Source of the DNA: Halomonas socia
Lineage (GTDB): Bacteria > Pseudomonadota > Gammaproteobacteria > Pseudomonadales > Halomonadaceae
Length of the DNA stretch: 64,000 nucleotides
Assembly (NCBI RefSeq): GCF_010977575.1
Contig: NZ_CP048812.1
Location: 2,976,001-3,040,000 of the forward strand
Direction of reading: 5' to 3'
Both the position numbers and the translations under genes were made by a program. Positions 8,794 to 19,312 of the stretch are shown here, in pieces; positions within the stretch are counted from its first letter, which is position 1; each line of letters opens with the position of its first letter. Below the pieces are notes generated by a model. The model did not search any database and had not been told where the DNA came from. It worked only from the letters and a program-made list of their open reading frames with translations.

Positions 8794-10530
8794 TTATGGC
8801 GGTGGGGCGAGTTCGGGGCGCCGTTCGAGCAGCTCGTCGACCACCGGCCGCTCCTCGAAGCGCGCATAGGCCTCGCGGATCAGCTCGCGGGCCTCTTGTT
8901 CGCGACCGAGCTCCCACAGCACTTCGGCGAGGTGTGCGGCGATCTCCTGGTCGGGCATGCTGGCGTAGGCGCGCTCCAGGTAGAGCAGGGCGCGCTCGTC
9001 GTCGCCGAGCCGATGGTAGCCCCAACCCATGCTGTCGAGAATAGCCGGGTTGTCCGGCGCCAGGCGGTAGGCGCGCTCGACCAGCTCCATGCCCTCTGCG
9101 GTGCGTTCGGTGAGGTCGACCAGCGTATAGCCCAGCGCGTTGAGCGCCATGGCGTGATTCGGTTCGTTGTCGATGATGCGCTGCAGGTCGCGCTCCATGG
9201 CCGCCAGGTCGCCGGCATTGAAGGCGCGCATGGCGCGGAGATAGAGCAGCTCGTCGCTGTCCGGGGTCTCGTCGAGCTGCTGCTCGAGCAAGGCATCGGC
9301 CTCGGCGTCGAGGCCATGCTGCTCGAGGAGTTCGACCTCGAGGGCAGCCAGGCTGGCTGCCTGATCCGAGTGGCGCAGGCGCTCGATGCGCAGGAAGGCA
9401 CGGGCGTCGGGCAGGCGGTCGGCCTCTATCAGCATGCGCGTCGCGAACAGTCGCGCCTGTAGAAAGTGTTCGCCGGACGGTACCTGGCGATAATAAAGCA
9501 GGGCGTTGTCGACCTCGCCCTCCTCTTCGGCGATGGCGCCGAGCAGGGTGAAGGCCAGCGCCGGGGTGTCGTCGGCGCTGATCAGCGGTAGCAGCAGTCG
9601 CCGCGCTGGCTCCGGGTAGTCCTCGTCGAGATACAGCTGGGCCAGCGCCAGGCGCAGGTCGCCGCTGCCGACATGGCGCTCCAGCAGGGTGTCGGTCTGC
9701 GCCTCGGCGGCCTCGACGTTGCCCAGCATCAGCTCGCTCTGGGCCAGCATCAGGATGAAGCGGCCGTCGTCCGGTGAGACCTCGAGACCGCGCCGCGAGG
9801 CGTCACGGGCGGCGGCGGCATCGCCGCGGTCGAGGGCCAGGCGGGCGCGGGTCAGCCACAGTTCGGGGAGCTCGGCGTGGCTGTCGTCGAGGCCGTCGAG
9901 GCGCTGCTGGGCGCGGCTAGGCTGGCCGCTGGCGGCCTCGAGCAGGGCGGTGGCCAGTACCGCGTCGTGGTGCTGGGTGCGCGAGGTGTCGACGACCTCG
10001 AGATGCTCGAGCAGCTTGTCGAGCAGCGGCGGCAGGTTGGCACCGGCGTCGATGGCCTGCTCGACGAAATTGGTCAGCTCGGCGTGGCCGCCGCGTCGCG
10101 CCAGCGCCAGGCGCTGGTCGAGGCCGTCCTGCCAGTCGCCACGCTGCATCGCGAGTCCGGAGAGCAGGCGCGCCGGGGCCTCGGCCTCTGGGGCCAGCTC
10201 GCGCCAGCGCCGCGCGGTGGTCTCGAACAGCTCGGGATCGTCGCTGAAGCGCGCGGCGAGGGCGGCGCGCTCGATCAGCGCTATCGACTGATAGCGCTCG
10301 GCCATGGCCAGGTAGCCCTGGCTGGCGGTGCGGTAGTCACCGCGCTGGCCGGCGAACTCGGCGGTCATCAGGGTAGCCAGGCCGTCGGCATCCAGGCCGC
10401 GCTCGATGGGCGGCGCCGATGCCAGGGGATCCTCGCGCTCGGCGAAGGGCGTCACCGCCGTGCTCTGGCAGGCGGCCAGCAGCAGTGCGGCAGAGGCCGT
10501 CACAGCGGTGAGGGGTAAACGTGCTGGCAT
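8794..10530 (-). CDS. Tetratricopeptide-repeat lipoprotein
   Basis: 578-residue protein with a lipoprotein signal peptide (lipobox LLAA-C21) followed by helical repeats. Several units in the C-terminal half read as TPRs (for example near residues 430-560, with LGYTLVD and the repeat around GWGYHRLGDDERALLYL). Family members lie upstream of lolB in pseudomonads and are likely envelope scaffold proteins, but no biochemical role is established that I can cite. Divergent from hemA, first gene of the run into lolB and ispE. GAGAT precedes the ATG. Confidence 0.85.
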   Translation of the reverse strand: MPARLPLTAVTASAALLLAACQSTAVTPFAEREDPLASAPPIERGLDADGLATLMTAEFAGQRGDYRTASQGYLAMAERYQSIALIERAALAARFSDDPELFETTARRWRELAPEAEAPARLLSGLAMQRGDWQDGLDQRLALARRGGHAELTNFVEQAIDAGANLPPLLDKLLEHLEVVDTSRTQHHDAVLATALLEAASGQPSRAQQRLDGLDDSHAELPELWLTRARLALDRGDAAAARDASRRGLEVSPDDGRFILMLAQSELMLGNVEAAEAQTDTLLERHVGSGDLRLALAQLYLDEDYPEPARRLLLPLISADDTPALAFTLLGAIAEEEGEVDNALLYYRQVPSGEHFLQARLFATRMLIEADRLPDARAFLRIERLRHSDQAASLAALEVELLEQHGLDAEADALLEQQLDETPDSDELLYLRAMRAFNAGDLAAMERDLQRIIDNEPNHAMALNALGYTLVDLTERTAEGMELVERAYRLAPDNPAILDSMGWGYHRLGDDERALLYLERAYASMPDQEIAAHLAEVLWELGREQEARELIREAYARFEERPVVDELLERRPELAPPP

Positions 10531-10621
10531 GATGATCTCGTTTCCAGAGCCGAGGGCTCAGCATAAACGCCTTGCGAGGCGGCAGCAAAGCCATCTCAGG
10601 GAGTGCCCGCGTGGTGGGCTG

Positions 10622-10630
10622 TGGTAGAAT
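10622..10630 (+). promoter_or_regulatory. Extended -10 promoter element for hemA
   Basis: TGGTAGAAT is a TGn-extended -10 element (TAGAAT, 5 of 6 consensus) about 70 bases before the hemA start. No good -35 hexamer is visible at 17 bases, which extended -10 promoters tolerate. Confidence 0.45.
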
Positions 10631-10698
10631 GCGCTGTCTTGATGGACAGGATCCACCGTGACGAGTTCGCCGTTCCCCCTAGCGAAGACGCTGACTGC

Positions 10699-11970
10699 AT
10701 GACGCTTCTGGCCCTTGGAATCAACCATAAGACCGCTGCCGTGGAGGTCCGCGAGCAGGTGGCATTCACCCCCTCGCAGCTAGAGGCGGCGCTTGCCGAG
10801 CTGCGCGCCTTGCCGGGTGTCGAGGAGGCAGCGGTGCTGTCGACCTGCAACCGCACCGAGCTCTACTGCGTCACCGACAGCCAGGGCGAGGGCCGGATCC
10901 TCGACTGGCTGGGCCGCTTCCACGGCCTCGGCGACGAGGACCTGACGCGCTGTGCCTACCACTACCTCGACCACGATGCCGCGCGCCACCTGATGCGGGT
11001 GGCGGTGGGGCTCGACTCGATGGTGCTCGGCGAGCCGCAGATTCTCGGTCAGCTCAAGGACGCCTACCAGGCGGCGCGCCAGCACAGCGGCCTGGGCGGC
11101 GAGCTGGAGCGGCTATTCCAGCATACCTTTGCGGTGGCCAAGCAGGTGCGTACCGAAACCGGCATCGGCGAGAACCCGGTGTCGGTGGCCTATGCCGCGG
11201 TGAGCATGGCCAGCCATATTTTCGATGACTTCTCCGACTCCCGGGCGCTGCTGATCGGCGCCGGCGAGACCATCGAGCTGGTGGCCCGCCACCTGCACGA
11301 GGCCGGCGTGCGTGAACTGGTGGTGGCCAACCGCACCCGCGAGCGCGCCGAGCGCCTGGCCGGAGAGTTCGGCGGCACCGCGATCACCCTCAACGAGATC
11401 CCGCATGCCCTGGAGCGCGCCGACATCGTGATCTCCTCGACCGCCGCACCGCTGCCGATTCTCGGCAAGGGCATGGTCGAGCGGGCGCTGAAAAAGCGCC
11501 GCCATCGGCCGATCTTCATGGTCGATATCGCCGTGCCCCGCGACATAGAGCCGCAGGTCGGCGAACTCTCCGATATCTTCCTCTATACCGTCGACGACCT
11601 CCACGAGGTCATCGAGGAGAACCGCCGCCACCGCCAGGTGGCCGCCGACCAGGCCGAGTCGCTGATCGAGCACGGCGTCGGCAGCTGGCAGCATGAGCGC
11701 CGGGTGCGCGGTGCCGGCCAGCTGATTCGCCGCTACCGCGAGCAGGGCGAGGGCATCCGTGCCGAGGCCGAGGCCCAGGCACTGGCCCAGCTGGCCAGGG
11801 GCGAGGACCCCCAGCGGGTGGTCTCGCGGCTGGCCAGTCAGCTGGCCAATCGACTGATGCACGGCCCCACGCTGCGCCTGCGCGAGGCCTCCGGCGCCGA
11901 GCGCCACGATGTCATCGCCGCCGCCGAGACGCTGCTGATCGACCCCTCGGCGCCGTCCCAGGACGCCTAG
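10699..11970 (+). CDS. hemA: Glutamyl-tRNA reductase
   Basis: First enzyme of C5-pathway haem synthesis: reduces glutamyl-tRNA(Glu) with NADPH to glutamate-1-semialdehyde. 423 residues. The catalytic Cys50 in STCNRTELY occupies the same number as in E. coli. The NADP domain has [13 protein letters not shown], and a C-terminal dimerisation helix follows. In-frame codons upstream of 10699 lack family similarity, and the conserved N-terminus [13 protein letters not shown] fixes the start although the ribosome site is weak. Followed by prfA and prmC. Confidence 0.96.
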   Translation: MTLLALGINHKTAAVEVREQVAFTPSQLEAALAELRALPGVEEAAVLSTCNRTELYCVTDSQGEGRILDWLGRFHGLGDEDLTRCAYHYLDHDAARHLMRVAVGLDSMVLGEPQILGQLKDAYQAARQHSGLGGELERLFQHTFAVAKQVRTETGIGENPVSVAYAAVSMASHIFDDFSDSRALLIGAGETIELVARHLHEAGVRELVVANRTRERAERLAGEFGGTAITLNEIPHALERADIVISSTAAPLPILGKGMVERALKKRRHRPIFMVDIAVPRDIEPQVGELSDIFLYTVDDLHEVIEENRRHRQVAADQAESLIEHGVGSWQHERRVRGAGQLIRRYREQGEGIRAEAEAQALAQLARGEDPQRVVSRLASQLANRLMHGPTLRLREASGAERHDVIAAAETLLIDPSAPSQDA

Positions 11971-12017
11971 CCGACCCAAGCCGCGGCTCGCTTCGTTTCA
12001 CCATTACAGGATCGTCA

Positions 12018-13105
<1,088 letters not shown>

Positions 13106-13106
<1 letters not shown>

Positions 13107-13945
13107 TGCGCCTCGACCAGTTGGTGGCGCGGGCTACCGAGCGACTGGCAGGCAGCGGCTCGCCGAGCCCGCGGCTCGACGCCGAAGTGCTGCTGTGCCA
13201 CGTGCTCGAGCGAGACCGTACCTGGCTCTACACCTGGGGTGACCGCGATATCGAGGCCTGGCCGCGGGCGCGCTTCGCGGCGCTGCTGGCGCTGCGCGCC
13301 ACTGGCTGGCCGGTGGCCTACCTGACCGGCGAGCGCGAGTTCTGGGGACTGTCATTGGCCACCTCGCCGGCGACCCTGATCCCGCGGCCGGACACCGAGC
13401 GGCTGGTAGAGGCGGCGTTGGACAAGGCCGCGGCGGACAGCGGGGCGCTGCTCGACCTAGGCACCGGCAGCGGCGCCATCGCCCTGGCCTTTGCCAGCGA
13501 GCGCCCCGGCTGGCAGGTGGTGGGCGTCGATCATGCGCCGGGCGCCGTGGCGCTGGCTCGTGCCAATGCCGAGCGACTGGCGATTGCCAATGCGCGTTTC
13601 GCGGAGAGCGACTGGTTCGCGGCGCTGGGTGGACAGCGCTTCGCGCTGATCGTTGCCAACCCGCCCTATCTTGCCACCGACGACCCGCACCTGGGGCAGG
13701 GTGACGTGCGCTTCGAGCCGCACTCGGCGCTGGTCGCCGCGGCGTCGGGCCTGGCCGACCTCCGCTGGCTGATCGGCCAGGCTCGCGAGCACCTGCTGCC
13801 GGGGGGCTGGCTGCTGCTGGAGCACGGCATAGGCCAGGGCCAGGCGGTGCGTGCGGCGCTGGATGTGGCGGGCTATCGCCAGGTGGCGACCCTGGTCGAT
13901 CTCGGCGGGCGTGAGCGGGTCAGCCTGGGTTGCGTTGATGGCTGA
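13106..13945 (+). CDS. prmC: Release factor glutamine N5-methyltransferase
   Basis: Methylates the GGQ glutamine of RF1 and RF2. 279 residues: an N-terminal helical domain, a SAM-binding motif DLGTGSG at 117-123 and the catalytic NPPY at 185-188. The true start is ATG 13106, sharing one base with the prfA stop (TGATG) and preceded by GGAGG. An in-frame TTG lies one codon upstream. Translational coupling with its substrate gene is evident. Confidence 0.96.
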
Positions 13946-14131
13946 CCGGCCGCGTGGCTGGAGCGCTGTTCGGCGAATGTGGTAATAGTAATGGCAGGGC
14001 GCGCCGGTGTGCGCTCTCAATTGCTGGTAAATAGCCACAGCCTGCTGTTTATTTCTTGTTATTCTAATCTTAGCAGTGGATATTGCTGGCAAGTACCAAC
14101 TCAACTGCCATTGGCCGGATAGCACACTACA

Positions 14132-14632
14132 ATGAAAGCCAAGACACGTTCGCTGGACCGTATCGACCTCAAGATCCTGCGCTGCCTGCAGGACAACGCG
14201 CGCATCTCCTACGTTGACCTGGCTGCCCAGGTCGGGCTCTCCACCACGCCCTGCCTGGAGCGCGTCAAGCGTCTCGAGCGCTCGGGCATCATCCGCGGCT
14301 ACAAGGCGGTGCTCGACCCCAAGGCGCTCAAGGCCAACCTGCTGGTGTTCGTCGAGATCAGTCTCGAGACCCAGTCGCCGGCGGTATTCGACGAGTTTCG
14401 CCGCGCGGTGAGCAAGCTGCCGCAGATCCAGGAGTGCCATCTGGTCTCCGGCCAGTTCGACTATATCCTCAAGTGCCGGATTCCGGAAATGTCCGCCTAC
14501 CGTCAGCTGCTTGGCGACGTGGTGCTGACCCTGCCCGGGGTCAAGGAGTCGAAGAGCTACGTGGTGATGGAGGAGGTCAAGGAGGAGTTCTCCCTTCATG
14601 TGCCGGATATCGAGGATTTCAGTGACAAGTGA
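14132..14632 (+). CDS. lrp: Leucine-responsive regulatory protein (Lrp/AsnC family)
   Basis: 166 residues, close to E. coli Lrp (164). The N-terminal helix-turn-helix covers about 10-60 (LKILRCLQDNARISYVDLA) and the C-terminal RAM effector domain about 70-155. Lrp proteins sense leucine or other amino acids and control amino-acid and nitrogen catabolic genes. The gene has a 186-bp AT-richer leader. It lies between prmC and moeB, which are neighbours in pseudomonads, so this looks like an insertion. It could regulate the polyamine island that starts 2 kb downstream; that link is inference. Confidence 0.9.
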   Translation: MKAKTRSLDRIDLKILRCLQDNARISYVDLAAQVGLSTTPCLERVKRLERSGIIRGYKAVLDPKALKANLLVFVEISLETQSPAVFDEFRRAVSKLPQIQECHLVSGQFDYILKCRIPEMSAYRQLLGDVVLTLPGVKESKSYVVMEEVKEEFSLHVPDIEDFSDK

Positions 14633-14639
14633 TGCCGCC

Positions 14640-15398
14640 ATGAACGACGAGGCGCTGCTGCGCTACAGCCGCCAGATCATGCTCGAGCCGATCGAGATCG
14701 CCGGCCAGGAGCGGCTGCTGGCCAGCCATGCGTTGGTGATCGGCGCCGGCGGCCTGGGGTCGCCGGTAGCGCTCTACCTGGCCGCTGCCGGCGTCGGTAG
14801 GCTGACCCTGGCCGACGCCGACGTGGTCGAGCTCTCCAACCTGCAGCGCCAGATCGCCCACGGCATGCGCGACCTGGGGCACAACAAGGCGGAGTCGGCC
14901 CGCGAGGCGGCCCTGGCACTCAATCCCCACTGCCGGGTCGAGGTGCTCGACGCGCACCTCGACGGCGAGGTGCTGGTTGCGGCGGTGGCCGAGAGCGATG
15001 TGGTGATCGACTGCACCGATCGCTTCTCCAGCCGCTATGCCATCAACCGCGCCTCGCTGGCGGCGGGCAAGCCGCTGATTTCCGGGGCAGCGATTCGTTT
15101 TTCCGGCCAGCTGGCGGTGTTCGACCCGCGCGATGCCGAGAGCCCATGCTACGCCTGCCTCTATCCGCCGGGCGAGGCGGGGGAGGAGGCCGACGACGCA
15201 CTGCGCTGCGCCGAAAACGGCGTGGTGGCGCCGCTAGTGGGGGTGATCGGCACCTTCCAGGCGCTCGAGGCGGTCAAGCTGCTGAGCGGTGCCGGCGCCC
15301 CGCACCGCGGACTCTCCACCTTCGACGGCCTACGCGGCGAGTGGCGCCACTTCAAGGTGCCTCGCGACCCGGCCTGCGCGGCCTGTCGGTCGCGCTGA
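14640..15398 (+). CDS. moeB: Molybdopterin-synthase adenylyltransferase (MoeB/ThiF family)
   Basis: E1-like enzyme that adenylates the C-terminal glycine of MoaD (or ThiS). 252 residues. Nucleotide-binding GAGGLGSP at 36-42, the R-Q-I motif at 70-72, and zinc cysteines C170xxC173 and C246xxC249. I chose ATG 14640 because the conserved N-terminus (LLRYSRQIML) starts just after it. The 14 extra in-frame codons upstream lie inside lrp. MoeB is favoured by position next to hemA-prfA-prmC and by length; a ThiF role cannot be excluded. The expected following murI is absent. Confidence 0.88.
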   Translation: MNDEALLRYSRQIMLEPIEIAGQERLLASHALVIGAGGLGSPVALYLAAAGVGRLTLADADVVELSNLQRQIAHGMRDLGHNKAESAREAALALNPHCRVEVLDAHLDGEVLVAAVAESDVVIDCTDRFSSRYAINRASLAAGKPLISGAAIRFSGQLAVFDPRDAESPCYACLYPPGEAGEEADDALRCAENGVVAPLVGVIGTFQALEAVKLLSGAGAPHRGLSTFDGLRGEWRHFKVPRDPACAACRSR

Positions 15399-15408
15399 GC
15401 GCGCCGTG

Positions 15409-16329
15409 ATGGTCGAGCGCAAGTCTCCGTTCCCTGGTCGGGTCAGCGACTTCGATATTCGCCTGATCAGGGTGTTCAAGGCGGTGGCCGAGTGCGGCGG
15501 TTTCACCGCCGCCGAGGTCGAGCTGGGCATCAGCCGTTCGGCGATCAGCTTGCACATGGCCGACCTCGAGAAGCGTCTCGGCCTGCGTCTCTGCCAGCGC
15601 GGTCGCAGTGGCTTCGCGCTTACCGAAGAGGGGCGCCAGGTGTATGCCGCCGGGCTGACCCTGCTGGCTTCGCTTGAGACCTTTCGCACCGAGGTCAACG
15701 GCCTGCACCGCACCCTGCGCGGCGAGCTCAACATCGGCATTACCGACAACCTGGTCAGCCTGCCGCAGATGCGCATCACCCACTCGCTGGCCGAGCTCAA
15801 GCAGCGTGGCCCCGAGGCGCGCATCAATATCCACATGGAACCCCCAGACAGCATCGCCCAGGGCGTGCTCGACGGCCGCCTGCACCTTGGGGTGGTGCCC
15901 GAGATCAACCTGCTGGCGAGCCTTGAGAGCCGCGTGCTCTACAGCGAGCGCTCGCAGCTCTACTGCGCGGCCGGCCATCCGCTGTTCGACCGCGCCGATG
16001 CCGGCCTGACGCGCCAGGCGCTGGCCGACTGGGATGCGGTGCAGCCCAGCTACCCGCTGCCCGAGGCCGCTCGCGAACCCCACGCCTGGCTCAACGGTAC
16101 GGCCAGCGCCTCGGACCGCGAGGGCGCGGCGTTTCTGATCCTCACCGGCTGCTATATCGGCTACCTCCCCGACCATCTCGCCGCGCCTTGGGTGAACGCC
16201 GGTCGGCTGCGGGGGCTGGCGGTCAGTGGTGGTGAGTATTCGACACCCTTCGTTAGCGTGATGCGCCGCGACCGGCGCCCACATCGCGTGCTGGAGGCGT
16301 TTCTCGACGCCCTGGCGCATCACCCATGA
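15409..16329 (+). CDS. LysR-family transcriptional regulator
   Basis: 306 residues: helix-turn-helix at about 14-72, then a periplasmic-binding-protein-like effector domain. Starts 10 bases after moeB; ATG 15409 is adjacent to a possible GTG at 15406. Unlike most LysR genes it points toward, not away from, the next operon (puuB-puuA-potFGHI). It may nevertheless be the local regulator of polyamine uptake, since it lies at the edge of the island. No effector can be inferred. Confidence 0.85.
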   Translation: MVERKSPFPGRVSDFDIRLIRVFKAVAECGGFTAAEVELGISRSAISLHMADLEKRLGLRLCQRGRSGFALTEEGRQVYAAGLTLLASLETFRTEVNGLHRTLRGELNIGITDNLVSLPQMRITHSLAELKQRGPEARINIHMEPPDSIAQGVLDGRLHLGVVPEINLLASLESRVLYSERSQLYCAAGHPLFDRADAGLTRQALADWDAVQPSYPLPEAAREPHAWLNGTASASDREGAAFLILTGCYIGYLPDHLAAPWVNAGRLRGLAVSGGEYSTPFVSVMRRDRRPHRVLEAFLDALAHHP

Positions 16330-16363
16330 ACAGGGAGGCCGCTGGCTGATCGTTATTGAATAC

Positions 16364-16394
16364 TTGACATGCCTCGGTGGTCTGGTGGCAGACT
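16364..16394 (+). promoter_or_regulatory. Candidate promoter of the puuB-puuA-pot operon
   Basis: A perfect -35 hexamer TTGACA lies at 16364-16369. The -10 is poor: CAGACT at 16389-16394 gives a 19-base spacer. It overlaps a small dyad (GTCTG, GTGG, CAGAC at 16380-16393), suggesting an activator-dependent or repressed promoter. Supported only by position and the -35. Confidence 0.4.
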
Positions 16395-16398
16395 AGAA

Positions 16399-16430
16399 GC
16401 GTGATGTTGCTTCACTTATACACATCACGC
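16399..16430. promoter_or_regulatory. Perfect 9-bp inverted repeat upstream of puuB (candidate operator)
   Basis: GCGTGATGT (16399-16407) and ACATCACGC (16422-16430) are perfect reverse complements separated by 14 AT-rich bases. They lie just downstream of the putative promoter and 68 bases before the puuB start. Arm length and placement suit a repressor dimer or a leader hairpin. Confidence 0.6.
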
Positions 16431-16497
16431 ATTACCCGTGGTGAAAGAATTCAACAACAATAACCGGCGATCAGATTCGCTCGACAAGGAACCCCGC

Positions 16498-17787
16498 ATG
16501 GCCGATCCGACCTTCGAGGCCCCCGCATCCTACTACCGCGACAGCATTGCCGTGCGCCCCGAGGCCAGCCAGTCGCTGGCCGGCGAGCGCCGGGTCGACG
16601 TATGCGTGATCGGTGCCGGGGTGACCGGCTGCTCCACGGCGCTGCACCTGGCCGAGCGTGGCTATTCGGTAGCGGTGTTGGAAGCCGGGGAAATAGGCTT
16701 TGGCGCTTCGGGGCGCAGCGGTGGGCAGATTCTGCCCGGCCTGGGCACCGACATCGCCACCGTGGAGAAGGCGCTGGGGCGGCCGCGGGCTCGCGAGATC
16801 TGGGAGATGAGTCGCGAGGCGGTGCGCCTGACCGCGGCGCTGGTCGAGCGCCATGCGATCCCCTGCGACCTGGCCTGGGGCTATCTGCACGCCGCGGTCA
16901 AGCCGCGCCACGTGCGCGAACTCCAGGCGTTTCGCGATCGCCTGGCCCGCGACTACGACTACCAGGCGCTGAGCTGGCTGGAGGGCGATGCCCTGCGTGA
17001 GCGCGTGGTCAGCGACGCCTACCCCGGGGCGCTGTTCGAGAGCGAGGCCGGTCACCTGCACCCGCTCAACTATACCCTGGGCCTGGCGCGCGCCGCGCAG
17101 CGAGCCGGCGCCGAGCTCTACCCGCACACCCCGGCGCTGGAGATCCAGCGCGGCGCGCCGGTGCGGGTGATCACCGCCCAGGGCGTGGTGATCGCCGAGA
17201 GCCTGGTGGTGGCCACCAACGCTTATCTGCGCGGCCTGGTCGCCGAGCTCGACGGCCGCATCATGTCGGCCGCCAACTACATGATCGCCACCGCGCCGCT
17301 CAGCGAGGCCCAGGCCGCGCAGGTACTGCCCCATAACGACGCCCTGTCGGACGCCAATTTCGTGCTCGATTACTACCGACTGTCCGGCGACCGGCGGCTG
17401 ATCTACGGCGGCGAGGTGAGCTACAACGGCCGCGAGCCGCGTGGGCTGGAGGCGCGTATCGATGCCAAGATCGCCCGGCTGTTCCCGGTGCTAGCCGGGG
17501 TGCCCATCGAATACCGCTGGGGCGGTAACGTGGCGATCACCGTCAATCGTGCGCCAGACTTCGGGCGCCTCGACGCCAATCTCTACTACGCCCAGGGCTA
17601 CTCCGGCCACGGCATGGCCCTGGCTGGGCTGGCCGGCCAGCTGCTGGCCGAGACCATCGCCGGCCAGCGCGAGCGCTTCGACGTGTTTGCGGCCATGCCG
17701 CACCGGCGCTTCCCCGGCGGACGGCGGCTGCGCACGCCACTGCTGGTGCTGGCCACCCAGTACTACAAGCTGCGCGACAGGTTGTAA
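16498..17787 (+). CDS. puuB: Gamma-glutamylputrescine oxidoreductase (copy 1)
   Basis: FAD-dependent amine oxidase of the DAO family. It oxidises the free amino end of gamma-glutamylputrescine to gamma-glutamyl-aminobutyraldehyde with release of ammonia and peroxide. 429 residues; the dinucleotide fold GxGxxG is at G39, G41 and G44, and the C-terminal YAQGYSGHG motif is typical of PuuB. ATG 16498 has AAGGA seven bases upstream; the longer frame from 16438 is rejected. First gene of a polyamine operon. A paralogue of identical length lies at 24122. Confidence 0.88.
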   Translation: MADPTFEAPASYYRDSIAVRPEASQSLAGERRVDVCVIGAGVTGCSTALHLAERGYSVAVLEAGEIGFGASGRSGGQILPGLGTDIATVEKALGRPRAREIWEMSREAVRLTAALVERHAIPCDLAWGYLHAAVKPRHVRELQAFRDRLARDYDYQALSWLEGDALRERVVSDAYPGALFESEAGHLHPLNYTLGLARAAQRAGAELYPHTPALEIQRGAPVRVITAQGVVIAESLVVATNAYLRGLVAELDGRIMSAANYMIATAPLSEAQAAQVLPHNDALSDANFVLDYYRLSGDRRLIYGGEVSYNGREPRGLEARIDAKIARLFPVLAGVPIEYRWGGNVAITVNRAPDFGRLDANLYYAQGYSGHGMALAGLAGQLLAETIAGQRERFDVFAAMPHRRFPGGRRLRTPLLVLATQYYKLRDRL

Positions 17788-17841
17788 CGGCACTACTATT
17801 CGTCTACTGGTCCGCCGGCCGGTAGCCACCAAGAGGTTCCC

Positions 17842-19188
17842 ATGAAAGATCTGGAAAGCTGGCTGAAAGAGCGACGCATCACCGAGGTCGAGTGCCTGGT
17901 CAGCGACATCACCGGCATTGCCCGCGGCAAGATCGCACCGGTCTCGAAATTCGTTGGCGAGAAGGGCATGCGCCTGCCCGAGAGCGTGCTGCTGCAGACC
18001 GTGACCGGCGACTACGTCGAGGACGATATCTACTACTCGCTGCTCGATCCCGCCGACATCGACATGATCTGCAAGCCCGACATCAGCGCTGCCTACCCGG
18101 TGCCCTGGGCGCTGGAGCCCACCGCCCAGGTGATCCACGACTGCTTCGACAAGCAGGGCAATCCCATCGAGCTGTCGCCGCGCAACCAGTTGAAGAAGAT
18201 CCTCAGGCTCTACGCCGACCAGGGCTGGCAGCCGGTGGTGGCGCCGGAGATGGAGTTCTACCTGACCAAGCGCTGCGAGGACCCGGACCTGCCGCTGCAG
18301 CCGCCGATCGGCCGCAGCGGGCGCCAGGAAACCGGCCGCCAGTCGTTCTCCATCGACGCCGCCAACGAGTTCGACCCGCTGTTCGAGGACATGTACGACT
18401 GGTGCGAGGAGCAGGGGCTGGATATCGACACCCTGATCCATGAAGAAGGCACCGCGCAGATGGAGATCAACTTCCGTCACGGCGACCCGCTGGTGCTGGC
18501 CGACCAGGTGTTCCTGTTCAAGCGTACCCTGCGCGAGGCAGCGCTCAAGCACGATGTGGCGGCGACCTTCATGGCCAAGCCAGTGACCAACGAGCCGGGC
18601 AGCGCCATGCACCTGCACCAGAGCGTGCTCGACATCGCCAGTGGCGAAAGCGTGTTCGCTAACGCCGACGGCACCCACAGCGACCTGTTCCTGTGGCACG
18701 TCGGAGGTTTGCAGAAGTACATCCCCGAGGCGCTGCCGCTGATGGCGCCCAACGTCAACTCGTTCCGCCGTTTCCTGCCCGATACCTCGGCGCCGGTCAA
18801 CGTCGAGTGGGGCGAGGAGAATCGCACCTGTGGCCTGCGCGTGCCGGATAGTTCGCCGCACAATCGGCGGGTCGAGAACCGCCTGCCCGGCGCCGACGCC
18901 AACGTCTACCTGGCGATAGCGGCCAGCCTGCTGTGCGGCTACATGGGCATGATCAAGCAGATTGCCCCCAGCGCACCGGTCAAGGGGCGCGCCTTCGAGC
19001 GGCGCAACCTGCGCCTGCCGTTCACCCTCGAGCAGGCGCTGGAGCGCATGGAGCACTGCCACGAGCTGGAGGAGTACATGGGGCGCAAGTTCGTGCAGGG
19101 CTACGTGGCGGTAAAACGGGTCGAGAACGAGAATTTCAAGCGCGTGATCAGCTCCTGGGAACGCGAGTTCCTGCTGCTGAGCGTATGA
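17842..19188 (+). CDS. puuA: Glutamine-synthetase-like gamma-glutamylpolyamine ligase (copy 1)
   Basis: ATP-dependent ligase that joins glutamate to putrescine or other polyamines, the first step of the glutamylated pathway. 448 residues of glutamine-synthetase fold: an N-terminal beta-grasp domain (about 10-105) and a catalytic domain with the metal-binding PEMEFYL, the HLHQS histidines and NSFRRF. It lacks the C-terminal adenylylation loop pattern of housekeeping GlnA and is near the size of E. coli PuuA. Lies 54 bases after puuB and before the transporter genes. A paralogue is at 34022-35401. Confidence 0.88.
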   Translation: MKDLESWLKERRITEVECLVSDITGIARGKIAPVSKFVGEKGMRLPESVLLQTVTGDYVEDDIYYSLLDPADIDMICKPDISAAYPVPWALEPTAQVIHDCFDKQGNPIELSPRNQLKKILRLYADQGWQPVVAPEMEFYLTKRCEDPDLPLQPPIGRSGRQETGRQSFSIDAANEFDPLFEDMYDWCEEQGLDIDTLIHEEGTAQMEINFRHGDPLVLADQVFLFKRTLREAALKHDVAATFMAKPVTNEPGSAMHLHQSVLDIASGESVFANADGTHSDLFLWHVGGLQKYIPEALPLMAPNVNSFRRFLPDTSAPVNVEWGEENRTCGLRVPDSSPHNRRVENRLPGADANVYLAIAASLLCGYMGMIKQIAPSAPVKGRAFERRNLRLPFTLEQALERMEHCHELEEYMGRKFVQGYVAVKRVENENFKRVISSWEREFLLLSV

Positions 19189-19218
19189 GCATGCCGGCCA
19201 TCGAGCAGTAAGTGAAAC

Positions 19219-19258
19219 CTAGCGTTGAAGGCTTCCCGAGAGGCGCCGGATACGCTAG
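19219..19258. repeat. 7-bp inverted repeat upstream of potF
   Basis: CTAGCGT (19219-19225) and ACGCTAG (19252-19258) flank a 26-base loop in the puuA-potF gap. A leader hairpin here could protect the potF mRNA, as in many binding-protein operons. Weak evidence beyond the perfect arms. Confidence 0.4.
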
Positions 19259-19312
19259 CCAGGTGCCAGCCGCCGAGGCTGACGACAACAATCCGAAGAA
19301 TGAGGTGCCACG

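Noticed and set aside
10603-10698. N-terminal extension of hemA
   Set aside because: The 32 extra codons overlap the promoter -10 element and have no similarity to the conserved GluTR start [13 protein letters not shown].
16386-16400. GG-N10-GC spacing before puuB, suggestive of a sigma-54 promoter
   Set aside because: TGGCAG is followed by AAGC rather than TTGC, so the -12 block is wrong. The match is weaker than the two sites before rpoN.
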